DNA from: Parahoeflea halophila | GTDB lineage: Bacteria; Pseudomonadota; Alphaproteobacteria; Rhizobiales; Rhizobiaceae | Assembly: GCF_900220985.1 (NCBI RefSeq) | Contig: NZ_OCPC01000001.1 | Span: 536,836 to 600,835, forward strand | DNA: 64,000 nucleotides | Direction of reading: 5' to 3' | Shown here: positions 32,485 to 40,946 of the stretch, in pieces | Position numbering within the stretch: the stretch's first letter is position 1 | How the letters are laid out: each line of letters begins with the position of its first letter | The notes under the pieces: model-generated | What the model was told of the DNA's origin: nothing | The model's input: only the letters and a program-made list of their open reading frames with translations | The model's database searches: none | Made by a program: the position numbers and the translations under genes

Positions 32485-33893
32485 CCGCCCCAGGGTCCGT
32501 GATGCTCGCCCTCGGCATCGAGCCGCGCAAATCCGTGTGCTCCGAAGAAATCACGCTGCGCCTGAATGAGGTTGGCGGTGCCGCGTGCACGCCGGTAGGT
32601 GTCGAAATAGCCAAGCGCGCTGGCAAGAGCGGGAACCGGCAGCCCGTTGAGCGCCGCGTCTGCCACCACCCGCCGCAGGCTTTGGTCGGTCTCCTCGATG
32701 ATTTTCGAAAACGCCGGCGTCAGCGCCAGGTTGGGCACATCCGGGTTCTCGTTGAAGGCCGTGGCAATTTCGTCAAGGAAGGTCGACCGGATGATGCAGC
32801 CCGCTCGCCAGATCCGGGCGATGGTCGCCATCGGGAGGTTCCAGCCGAACTCCTGCGAAGCGGCCGCCATCACGGCAAAGCCCTGGGCGTAGGCTGCAAC
32901 CTTGCCGGCGAGCAGCGCCTTTTCGAGATCGCCGATCACCTGTTGCGCATCGCGCCGGTCCTGTGCAGCCGGAATGCCGAAACGCGCCTCGGCCGTTGCT
33001 CTTTGTTCGCGCATCGCCGACAGGCTGCGCGCAGCCACGGCCGCCTCGATCGCCGTTGCCGGAACGCCCATCATCTGGCTTTCGATCACCGACCAGCGGC
33101 CGGTGCCTTTCTGGCCGGCGGCATCGACGATGATATCGACGATCGGCCGTCCGCTTGCCGCATCCTCTACCTTGAGCACCTCCGCGGTGATGTCGATCAG
33201 GTACGAATCGAGCGGACCCTTCGACCAGGCAGAAAACACCGATGCGATCGACGCCGCATCCATGGAAAGATGATCGCGCATGACACCGTAGACTTCCGCG
33301 ATCATCTGCATGTCGGCATACTCGATGCCGTTGTGGATCGTCTTGACGAAATGTCCCGCGCCGTTTTCTCCGAGCCAGGCCGCACAGGGCTCGCCTTGGT
33401 ATTTTGCCGAAATCGCTGTCAGGACCGGCTCGACCCGGCGCCAGGCTTCCTCGGCGCCGCCGACCATGATTGACGGGCCGTGGCGGGCCCCTTCCTCGCC
33501 GCCCGAAACCCCCATGCCGATGAAGGTCAGGCCGGAGCCCTCGAGATCGGTGAAGCGGCGCATGGTGTCGCGGAAATTGGCATTGCCCGCATCGATGATA
33601 ATGTCATTGGCGTCGAGCAGCGGTTTCAGCGCCGCGATCTGCTGGTCGACGGGCTCGCCGGCCTTGACCATGATGATCACCGGGCGCGGCGGACGGATGG
33701 CGGCAACGAAGTCTTCCAGCGTGGCGCAGGCAGTGACGCGGTCGGAAAGCGCACCGGCAGACGCCGCGAACGCATCTGTGCGCGATGCGGTCCGGTTGTA
33801 GACGGCAACATGGTAGCCGTTATCCGCAATGTTGAGCGCCAGATTGGCGCCCATGACAGCCAATCCGATAACGCCGATTTCCGCTTCCGCCAT
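32481..33893 (-). CDS. gnd: 6-phosphogluconate dehydrogenase (decarboxylating)
   Basis: A 470-residue enzyme of the oxidative pentose phosphate pathway that converts 6-phosphogluconate to ribulose 5-phosphate, CO2 and NADPH. The NADP motif is GVIGLAVMGANLALNIADNGY, where GLAVMG is the usual 6PGDH signature, and the catalytic Lys is in GAGHFVKTIHNGIEYADMQMI. Full length. ATG 33893 has GGGAGG five bases before it. Stands alone on the minus strand. Confidence 0.95.
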   Translation of the reverse strand: MAEAEIGVIGLAVMGANLALNIADNGYHVAVYNRTASRTDAFAASAGALSDRVTACATLEDFVAAIRPPRPVIIMVKAGEPVDQQIAALKPLLDANDIIIDAGNANFRDTMRRFTDLEGSGLTFIGMGVSGGEEGARHGPSIMVGGAEEAWRRVEPVLTAISAKYQGEPCAAWLGENGAGHFVKTIHNGIEYADMQMIAEVYGVMRDHLSMDAASIASVFSAWSKGPLDSYLIDITAEVLKVEDAASGRPIVDIIVDAAGQKGTGRWSVIESQMMGVPATAIEAAVAARSLSAMREQRATAEARFGIPAAQDRRDAQQVIGDLEKALLAGKVAAYAQGFAVMAAASQEFGWNLPMATIARIWRAGCIIRSTFLDEIATAFNENPDVPNLALTPAFSKIIEETDQSLRRVVADAALNGLPVPALASALGYFDTYRRARGTANLIQAQRDFFGAHGFARLDAEGEHHGPWGG

Positions 33894-34114
33894 ACAAACC
33901 TCCCAAAAAATCTCATGCCGCCTAGGGGTCTTCTGCCGGGAACCCGGCACCCGAAGCGATCTCAAAAGCGCAATCCGCAAGCAGCACCCGCCGCCGGTGA
34001 GGCAGCATGCGCGCTTTCATTCCCGGCCGAGCTTGGCCCAGCCGGCGGCAACTGCCAAGTGTCTGGCGCGGTTATGGTGTTTAATTGTCACAGATTTGCC
34101 GCACAAGGCAAAAC

Positions 34115-34153
34115 GGCTAGCCCCAGAGCGTCGTTCGATAAATAAGACGCTCT
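34115..34153 (-). terminator. Terminator of the ccoGHIS operon
   Basis: AGAGCGTC (34125-34132) pairs exactly with GACGCTCT (34146-34153), with outer CGGCT/AGCCG pairing beyond a bulge. On the minus strand the hairpin overlaps the ccoS stop codon and is followed by CCGTTTTGCC. It is a plausible rho-independent terminator for the operon. Confidence 0.65.
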
Positions 34154-34325
34154 AGCCGGAGCCTGGGCGGTCCTGCTTCGGCTGGTCGTCACCGTCATCA
34201 AGCACCCGCCACGCCGCCCCGTCGAGGTCTTCGTACTGGCCGTTCTTCATCGACCACAGGAACGCGGCAAGCCCCAGCCCGCCAAGAAAGAGCGCGATCG
34301 GAATCAGGAAGATCAGATTGTTCAT
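34152..34325 (-). CDS. ccoS: CcoS, cbb3 oxidase maturation protein
   Basis: A 57-residue protein with one N-terminal membrane helix (NLIFLIPIALFLGGLGLAAFLW) and a short acidic tail with GQYEDLDGAAWRVL, the FixS/CcoS signature. Needed for insertion of redox centres in the cbb3 oxidase. ATG overlaps the ccoI stop (ATGA). Last gene of ccoGHIS. Confidence 0.92.
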   Translation of the reverse strand: MNNLIFLIPIALFLGGLGLAAFLWSMKNGQYEDLDGAAWRVLDDGDDQPKQDRPGSG

Positions 34326-36640
34326 GCCGACGCCCCGATGGATGCACCCGTCACGTAATCTGCCGGGATCTCCTCGCGCACCGGCCGGGCGAAACCCTCG
34401 ATCCGGGTCTTGCGGCGCAGCCGCAGGGAATTCAGCACCACCAGCACCGACGAGGACGACATGGCCAGCGCCGCAATCAGCGGGGTTGCATGGCCCAGAA
34501 CCGCCGCCGGCACCGCAATGCAATTGTAGAGTATGGCCAGAGCGAAATTCTGCCGGATAAGCTGGCCTGCCTTGCGCGAGGCGGCAATCGCCAGCGGCAC
34601 CGCTTCCAGTGAATCATGCAGGAACACGAAATCCGCCGCCATCCGGCCGACATCGGCAGCACTGGCCGGCGCCATCGACACATGCGCGGCCGACAGCGCC
34701 GGCGCGTCGTTGAGCCCGTCTCCGACCATCAGCGGCTTGCGGCCTGCTTTCGCCAGCGCCTGCACCCGGTCGACCTTGCCGCGCGGACGCATGCCTGAAA
34801 CATAATTCGCCACGCCAAGCTTTTCGGCCAGGCCCTTGACCGGCGCTTCCCGGTCGCCGGAGAGGATTTCGGCGTCGACCTCGAGCTCGGCCAGCCGCGC
34901 CACGGCCTGCGCCGCTCCACCCCGCAACTGATCGGAAAACAGGAACACATCGAGGAACTGGCCATTGCGCGACAGGATGACCTGGCTGGCGTCGAAAGCG
35001 CGTTCATCGCCGTCACGTTGGGCTTCGAGCGCAAAGGCGCTGCGGCCAAGACGATAGATTGTGCCATCAGTCGAAGTCGCCTCGACCCCGTCGCCGGGAA
35101 TCTCGACGATTTCGAAATCCGGCAGGTCCCGGCCTGACGTGTCCGAAACCGCGAGCGCACGGCTCAACGGATGCCGCGACGCACGCGCGATCCTGGCAGC
35201 GATTGCCAGATGTGCCGCCGAGACGGCACTCAGGTTGATCAGTTCCGGCCGGCCCTGGGTCAGCGTTCCCGTCTTGTCGAAAACCACATGGTCGGCCTGC
35301 GCCATGCGCTCCATCGCCGACCCGTCCTTGACCATGATGCCGTTCTCGAACAGCCGTCCCGCGGCAATCACCTGCACCACCGGCACCGCAAGGCCGAGCG
35401 CACAGGGACAGGTGATGATCAACACCGCAACCGCAGTCAGCAACGCCATGCGCCAGTCGCCCGACACCATCATCCAGCCGATGAAGGTGCCGAGCGCAAG
35501 GAGATGAACCACCGGGGCATAGATCGCCGATGCACGGTCGGCGATGCGCCGATAGCCGGCCCGGCCGCTTTCGGCCGCTTCCATCATCAACACCATTTCG
35601 GCCAAGAAGGAGTTTTGCGCACGCCGGGTCGCTTCCAGCACCAGCACGCCGGTCAGATTGAGCGTGCCCGCTGGCGTCAGCGATCCGGCTTCCACCGGCT
35701 GCGGTGCGCTCTCGCCATTAGCGACGGAAAAATCCATGTCCGAACGGCCCGAGACCACCCGGCCATCGACCGGGATCCGGTCACCCGCCGCAATCGCCAG
35801 CCGCATCCCCGGTTCGATCTCGTCAAGCGCGAGATACTCCCGGGCGCCGTCCTGCTTGATCCGCATCGCCCCGCGCGGTGACAGCCGCACCAGGTTGCGG
35901 ACCGCCGAGCGCGCCTTCTCGCGCATCATGTGATCCAGCGTTCGCGCGGCAAGCAGGAAGAAGAGCAGCGTCACCGAGGCGTCGAAATAGGCGTGTTCGC
36001 CATGGGTGATGGTCTCGAACAGCGATATTCCGTAGGCGAGCAGCACACCGAGCGAGATCGGCACATCCATATTTGAACGGCCGTGTTTGAGCGCGACCCA
36101 GGCCGAGACGAAAAACACCCGGCCGGAATAGACAAGCGCGGGTGCTGCAATCAGCGCCGAGATCCAGTGAAACAGATCCCGGGTCGCCGCTTCCGCCCCC
36201 GACCAGACCGAGACCGACAGCAGCATCACGTTCATCGAGGCAAAGCATGCCACCGCCAGCGCTTTCAAAAGTTCCCGGAACACCGGATCGCCGCTTTCGT
36301 CAGCACTCCCGGGTAAATGTGCCGGATAGCCAAGCGCGTTGAATTTCTCGCCCAGCGCTGCAAGCACGCTTTCCGGCTGGTCACTGCCGTCAAACACCAC
36401 CGAAACCCTGCGCGTCGACAGGTTTACCCGGGCGCGATCAACACCCCCGATCCCGGGCAGTTCCTTTTCAAGAAGTGCAATGCAGGCGCCGCAGTGGACA
36501 CCCGGCAAGATCAGGTCGACCTGCCGCAGCCCATTGCCAAGGGCCCGGCTCGAAAGCCACATTTCCTCGGGCGACGGTGTTTGCGAATTCAGCGCCTCGA
36601 GCTCCGCAGCGCCTTCCGTGCCGGCTGCGCAACAGCTCAC
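34322..36640 (-). CDS. ccoI: CcoI, copper-transporting P1B-type ATPase for cbb3 oxidase
   Basis: A 772-residue membrane ATPase. An N-terminal heavy-metal domain has GVHCGACIALLEKEL; eight membrane helices follow; the ion site is TCPCALGLAVP; the phosphorylation motif is FDKTGTLTQG and the hinge GDGLNDAPAL. In known systems CcoI exports copper for the CuB centre. Start is GTG 36640, which overlaps the fixH stop; the N terminus has a CC pair (SCCAAGT). Part of the tightly packed ccoGHIS operon. Confidence 0.94.
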   Translation of the reverse strand: MSCCAAGTEGAAELEALNSQTPSPEEMWLSSRALGNGLRQVDLILPGVHCGACIALLEKELPGIGGVDRARVNLSTRRVSVVFDGSDQPESVLAALGEKFNALGYPAHLPGSADESGDPVFRELLKALAVACFASMNVMLLSVSVWSGAEAATRDLFHWISALIAAPALVYSGRVFFVSAWVALKHGRSNMDVPISLGVLLAYGISLFETITHGEHAYFDASVTLLFFLLAARTLDHMMREKARSAVRNLVRLSPRGAMRIKQDGAREYLALDEIEPGMRLAIAAGDRIPVDGRVVSGRSDMDFSVANGESAPQPVEAGSLTPAGTLNLTGVLVLEATRRAQNSFLAEMVLMMEAAESGRAGYRRIADRASAIYAPVVHLLALGTFIGWMMVSGDWRMALLTAVAVLIITCPCALGLAVPVVQVIAAGRLFENGIMVKDGSAMERMAQADHVVFDKTGTLTQGRPELINLSAVSAAHLAIAARIARASRHPLSRALAVSDTSGRDLPDFEIVEIPGDGVEATSTDGTIYRLGRSAFALEAQRDGDERAFDASQVILSRNGQFLDVFLFSDQLRGGAAQAVARLAELEVDAEILSGDREAPVKGLAEKLGVANYVSGMRPRGKVDRVQALAKAGRKPLMVGDGLNDAPALSAAHVSMAPASAADVGRMAADFVFLHDSLEAVPLAIAASRKAGQLIRQNFALAILYNCIAVPAAVLGHATPLIAALAMSSSSVLVVLNSLRLRRKTRIEGFARPVREEIPADYVTGASIGASA

Positions 36641-37149
36641 CGCCTCAGGCTCCCGTCTGACCTGACATGAAAGCGGTGGCCGCGCTTGTAGATGGTCTGG
36701 TCACCACGCGTGGCGGTCACCGTGGCAATCCACTCGCCTTCGCGCAGCGCGCCGGGCGCGCGGTAGCTGCCGTCCGGATAGCGCGTGAAGATCATGTCGC
36801 GATCCTGATCCTCGCCCACCGGGCGGCGCAGCTGCGCAACCAGGCTGTCGGCAAAGGCGGCGTCGCCATCCGCATCGGTGAACAGGATCGACACCGCGTC
36901 GGCACTCGTTTCCAGATCGACCCGGTAGCCGAGCGCGGCAATGGCACGGGATTCCGCAGCCTTTGAATTGAACTGCTGGCTTGCGATATAGGTGTTGGGC
37001 ACCACCAGCCCGCTCCAGGTGGTGACGGCAAACCGCGCCATGATCAGGTTGACCGTGATGATGACCCCGAAAAACACCACCATGGTGCCGAGCATGTGCT
37101 TGCCGGTAAATTCTTTTGGTTGGATTATCGCGCGGATCATCTGCCTCAC
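36637..37149 (-). CDS. ccoH: CcoH/FixH, cbb3 oxidase accessory protein
   Basis: A ~170-residue protein with one membrane helix (TMVVFFGVIITVNLIMARFAV) and a periplasmic domain ending in KRGHRFHV. Matches FixH in length and in the TWSGLVVPNTYIASQQFN motif. It stabilises oxidase assembly. GTG 37149 overlaps the ccoG stop; an ATG at 37140 would also fit. Overlaps ccoI at the 3' end. Confidence 0.92.
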   Translation of the reverse strand: MRQMIRAIIQPKEFTGKHMLGTMVVFFGVIITVNLIMARFAVTTWSGLVVPNTYIASQQFNSKAAESRAIAALGYRVDLETSADAVSILFTDADGDAAFADSLVAQLRRPVGEDQDRDMIFTRYPDGSYRAPGALREGEWIATVTATRGDQTIYKRGHRFHVRSDGSLRR

Positions 37150-38729
37150 TTGGCCTCCGGCCCGTTGAAGTTGGCGTTGTAGCTGTCGCGCTCGAAGCTC
37201 GATCGGTCTTCGGCGATGATTTGGAACGACACCGTCTCGGAGGCGACAAATTCCTTTGGTTGGGTAACATTGACCCGCAACTCGCGCAGACGGTCGGGCT
37301 CCACCGGAATTGCAAACGAGACCCCTTCCGGCTGGTCGATGCCTGGAATTTTCATGGTGGCGCCGGGCAGCCCTTCGATCGACAGGAAGATCACGCGCGG
37401 TTCGGGGATCATGTTGAGGATCTTGACGGAATAGCCATTACGGATATCGCCGTTGGATTCCAGCACATATTGCGGATTGCGGTCGTGCAGGACGTTTACT
37501 TCGAGCCGGTCCCGCGACAGCAGCGCCACCAGAAGTCCCAGGCCGACAAGCGACCACACGCCCATGTAGAGCAGCGTCCGCAGCCGGAACACGACGCGCC
37601 AGTCGAAATGCTTGACCGTATAGACGAATCCACCATCGGCAGTCCGTGTCCGGCGCGGGTCGAGCGTGCCGGTTTCGGGGTCCTGCGCCAGCGCCATGTT
37701 GTCGGCATAATCGGCCAGGGTGGCATAGGAAATCAGCCCGCGCGGGCGGTCGAGCTTGTCCATGACATTGTCGCAGGCATCGATGCACAGCGCACAGGTG
37801 ATGCATTCGAGCTGCTGCCCGTCGCGGATGTCGATGCCCATCGGGCAGACCGCGACACAGGCATTGCAGTCGACGCAATCGCCTTGCACCAGCCCTTGTG
37901 CCGCAGCCTTCTTGGCATGCCGGCCACGCGGCTCGCCGCGCCAGTCATTATAGGTCACCACCAGCGAATTCTCGTCCAGCATTGCCGCCTGGATGCGCGG
38001 CCAAGGACACATGTAGATGCAGACCTGTTCGCGCATCAGCCCGCCGAACGTGTAGGTGGTGGCCGTCAGGATCGCCACGGTGATATACGCGACCGGGGCG
38101 GCCTGGCCGGTGACAAACTGCATCAGCAAAGTGGGCGCGTCGGCAAAATAGAAGATCCAGGCACCGCCCGTCGCCACCCCGATGAAGACCCAGATTGCAT
38201 GTTTGGACACGCGCTTCAACAGCTTGCCGGCGCTCCAGGGGGCCGCATCAAGCTTCATGCGCTGGTTGCGGTCGCCTTCAATGGCGCGCTCGACAACCAG
38301 GAAAAGATCCACCCAGACCGTTTGCGGACAGGTGTAGCCGCACCAGGCCCGGCCCACCGCCGAGGTGACCAGGAACAGCCCGAACCCGGCCATCACCAGG
38401 AGCCCGGCCACGAAGAAGAACTCCTGTGGCCAGATCTCGATGAAGAAGAAATAGAACCGGCGGTTGGCCACATCGAGCAGCACTGCCTGATCCGGTGCGA
38501 AGGGTCCGCGGTCCCACCTCAGCCATGGCGTGATGTAGTAGATCCCCAGCGTGACCAGCATCACCAGCCACTTGAACCGCCGGTAGCTGCCTTCCGCCCG
38601 CTTCGGAAAGATCTTATTGCGCGCCTCGTAGAGCGGCTTGCGCTTCCAGGCGGCATTGACGGCTTCGGCCTCAAGCCGTTCGATCTCGTCCGGATCGTGC
38701 AAAAAGTCTGACGGGGACTGCGTATTCAT
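37146..38729 (-). CDS. ccoG: CcoG/FixG, cytochrome oxidase accessory iron-sulfur protein
   Basis: A 527-residue membrane protein with about five helices and two ferredoxin-like [4Fe-4S] motifs (CVDCNACVAVCP, CITCALCIDACD), plus CGYTCPQTVW and CIYMCPWPRIQ. CcoG reduces copper for delivery to the oxidase. ATG 38729 is chosen over upstream ATGs (38741, 38759) because the FNR box centred at 38789.5 places the transcription start near 38748, after those codons. First gene of ccoGHIS. Confidence 0.93.
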   Translation of the reverse strand: MNTQSPSDFLHDPDEIERLEAEAVNAAWKRKPLYEARNKIFPKRAEGSYRRFKWLVMLVTLGIYYITPWLRWDRGPFAPDQAVLLDVANRRFYFFFIEIWPQEFFFVAGLLVMAGFGLFLVTSAVGRAWCGYTCPQTVWVDLFLVVERAIEGDRNQRMKLDAAPWSAGKLLKRVSKHAIWVFIGVATGGAWIFYFADAPTLLMQFVTGQAAPVAYITVAILTATTYTFGGLMREQVCIYMCPWPRIQAAMLDENSLVVTYNDWRGEPRGRHAKKAAAQGLVQGDCVDCNACVAVCPMGIDIRDGQQLECITCALCIDACDNVMDKLDRPRGLISYATLADYADNMALAQDPETGTLDPRRTRTADGGFVYTVKHFDWRVVFRLRTLLYMGVWSLVGLGLLVALLSRDRLEVNVLHDRNPQYVLESNGDIRNGYSVKILNMIPEPRVIFLSIEGLPGATMKIPGIDQPEGVSFAIPVEPDRLRELRVNVTQPKEFVASETVSFQIIAEDRSSFERDSYNANFNGPEAK

Positions 38730-38782
38730 CGGGCGCACCATTGATTTGGTCCGCACCATGCATTCGGGATCTTCCCCCCGCC

Positions 38783-38796
38783 TTGATCAAGATCAA
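38783..38796 (-). promoter_or_regulatory. FNR/FixK box before ccoG
   Basis: TTGATCAAGATCAA is an exact TTGAT-N4-ATCAA anaerobox. A class II activator at -41.5 would put the transcription start near 38748, about 19 bases before the ccoG ATG. It predicts low-oxygen induction of the ccoGHIS maturation operon. Confidence 0.82.
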
Positions 38797-38883
38797 TTTG
38801 CGGCGGCCCGCGCCGAGCTGCCGCATCCGGCGACAGGTAGTTTACTGAAGCGGCAGCCCGGTCATGCGGTTCTGCTTTCCGGT

Positions 38884-40035
38884 TTAAGCCACGACCCCGG
38901 TGCGCTCGGCCACCCACCACACGGCGACGAAAGCGATTGCCAGCGACATTGGAATGGTGACGCGGGCGCGATACCAGCTCTTGTCGGAAAACCAGGCGCC
39001 GAACAGCGCATAGCACGCTGCCACCACCGCCAGCTGCCCCACTTCCACTCCGACATTGAAGCCGATCAGGCCGCTGACGAAATGCGTCGGCGACAGGCCG
39101 AACTCGGTCAGCACCCCGGCAAAGCCGAGCCCGTGCAGTAACCCGAAACCGAAGATGACAAATGGCCGCCAAGGGCTGAGCCGGCTGGTCACGAGATTTT
39201 CCACCGCGATGAAGACGATCGAGGCGGCAATCAACGGCTCGACGATACTCGCCGGTGCGGAGATGATCCCGAGCATGGCGAGCGCCAGCGTCACCGAATG
39301 GGCGATGGTGAACGAGGTGATCTGGATAAGCAGCGGCTTGAGACGCGGCGACAGCAGGAACAGGCCGACGACGAACAGGATATGATCGAGCCCTTTGGGC
39401 ACGATATGGGTGAATCCGATGCCGATATAGTCGACGAAGACCTCGCCGGCGCTCATGCTGAGCCCGCCCTCGACAGGTATCGGCTCGCTGGGACCGCCAT
39501 TTTCGAGATAGTTCGAGTAGCTGAACTCGCCATTGCCGTCCGGCACCCGGATGACGCTCGGGCCGAAGGACGGATTGAACGAAAACTCCACGTTTTCGGC
39601 GTTCAGCGGCAGCTGGCCTGACAGCGTCAAGCGGCTCAACCGCGCGAAATCGGTATCGCCGACCGGATCGAGATCGACCTTGTCGATGCTGAGCGGTATC
39701 TTGGTCCCGTCCGCACTCAGTGTGACGCCATTGAGAAACCGGGCTTCGAAGCGTTCGAACTCGATCGCCAGCTCCGCCTCGTCCATGAGCCGCAGCTGAT
39801 CGTATTTCTGCGCATTCGGACTCTCCTCCGTGTCAGCATGATCGGCCCCGATCTCGGCCAGCGCAGCTTCCAGGATCAGAGACATTTCAAGTTGAACCCG
39901 GCCGTCGCCGACAAATTCCAGATCGGCAATCGCCGGGCGGATTTCGTGTGCACGCACAGCTGTGGAGATGCCGGCAACGAACAGCGCGGCTAAAACGAGG
40001 CGCGCAAGCACTTGATTTATCGAACGGGAGAACAT
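38884..40035 (-). CDS. HupE/UreJ family membrane protein
   Basis: A ~383-residue protein with an N-terminal signal or anchor (LARLVLAALFVAGISTAVRA then HEIRPAI), an exported beta-rich region (~35-190), and a C-terminal half with about six membrane helices of the HupE/UreJ_2 type: GLDHILFVVGLFLLS, HSVTLALA, GFGLLHGLGFAGVL. Metal-uptake roles (nickel) are proposed for relatives. It sits just upstream of the ccoGHIS operon and is divergent from a DUF4198 gene, starting only 34 bases away. ATG 40035 is chosen among three possible starts. Confidence 0.82.
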   Translation of the reverse strand: MFSRSINQVLARLVLAALFVAGISTAVRAHEIRPAIADLEFVGDGRVQLEMSLILEAALAEIGADHADTEESPNAQKYDQLRLMDEAELAIEFERFEARFLNGVTLSADGTKIPLSIDKVDLDPVGDTDFARLSRLTLSGQLPLNAENVEFSFNPSFGPSVIRVPDGNGEFSYSNYLENGGPSEPIPVEGGLSMSAGEVFVDYIGIGFTHIVPKGLDHILFVVGLFLLSPRLKPLLIQITSFTIAHSVTLALAMLGIISAPASIVEPLIAASIVFIAVENLVTSRLSPWRPFVIFGFGLLHGLGFAGVLTEFGLSPTHFVSGLIGFNVGVEVGQLAVVAACYALFGAWFSDKSWYRARVTIPMSLAIAFVAVWWVAERTGVVA

Positions 40036-40069
40036 CTTCATCTGCAAAGACCAGTTGGGAGAAAAACTG

Positions 40070-40897
40070 ATGGGACGACAGGCAAGCCAAAGACCGGCCC
40101 TCGGTTACGCATGGGCAATAATTGGCCTGCTGCTGGCCATTAGTCCAGTCTCGGCCCATGAATTCTGGATTGAACCGCAGGATTTTTCCGTTGCTCCGGA
40201 GGCTGAAATCAAGGCTGATCTTCGCGTCGGGCAGGATTTCAAGGGCGACGCCTTTCCCTACATCCCGGCCCGGTTTTCAGCCTTTAAGAGCCACGACAGG
40301 CTCGGCGAATTCGACGTCGGCGGCACGCCGGGAGATCTCCCCGCCTTGCAGCTGACGCCGCGGACCGAGGGCCTGATGATCGTCACCTATGTCTCTGTCG
40401 GCGAGCGCATCCGTTTTCGCGAGTGGGAGAAATTCTCCGACTATCTCGACTACGAAGGCCTGATCGCGATTCCCGCCCGCCACGATGCCCGCGGGCTTGC
40501 GCGCGACGACATAAGCGAACTCTATACGAGATGTGCCAAGACGCTGGTCTCAGTCGGCGATGCGTCCGGTGGTGAGGACCGGGCGACCGGCATGCGGCTC
40601 GAGCTTGTTGCGGGCGAAAACCCGGCAAACATCAAGCCCGGAACGGAGATGAGCTTCACCCTGCTCTGGCAGGGCGAGCCGTTGCCGGACACCCAGGTAG
40701 CGCTGTTCAGCAAGGGCGAATCGCCGGACAGCGGGAAAAGAAGCCTCACCCGTACCGACGCAAACGGCGAGGTGCGCTTCACCCTCCCCGCGGCCGGCGC
40801 CTACATGGCAGCATCCGTGCACATGATCGAAGCGCCGGCAGACCGCGAGGCCGACTGGCAGAGCTACTGGGCGTCGCTGACATTCGCGGTGGAATGA
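40070..40897 (+). CDS. DUF4198 domain protein (exported, probable metal-related)
   Basis: A 275-residue protein with a signal peptide (WAIIGLLLAISPVSAHEFWI; cleavage likely before HEFWIEP). The mature part is two beta-sandwich-like regions with FTLLWQGEPLPDTQVALFSKGE, typical of DUF4198, a group often found with nickel or cobalt uptake genes. ATG 40070 has GGGAG eight bases before it. It is divergent from the HupE-like gene and probably works with it. It may bind a metal in the periplasm. Confidence 0.75.
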   Translation: MGRQASQRPALGYAWAIIGLLLAISPVSAHEFWIEPQDFSVAPEAEIKADLRVGQDFKGDAFPYIPARFSAFKSHDRLGEFDVGGTPGDLPALQLTPRTEGLMIVTYVSVGERIRFREWEKFSDYLDYEGLIAIPARHDARGLARDDISELYTRCAKTLVSVGDASGGEDRATGMRLELVAGENPANIKPGTEMSFTLLWQGEPLPDTQVALFSKGESPDSGKRSLTRTDANGEVRFTLPAAGAYMAASVHMIEAPADREADWQSYWASLTFAVE

Positions 40898-40946
40898 GAG
40901 ACGCGCTGCCAGTACCATAACGTTGCGTCTGCCAGACTCCCTCTCC

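Noticed and set aside
37116-38711. A 531-codon plus-strand frame opposite ccoG
   Set aside because: It is the antisense shadow of ccoG; no domain is recognisable, and ccoG has clear Fe-S motifs.
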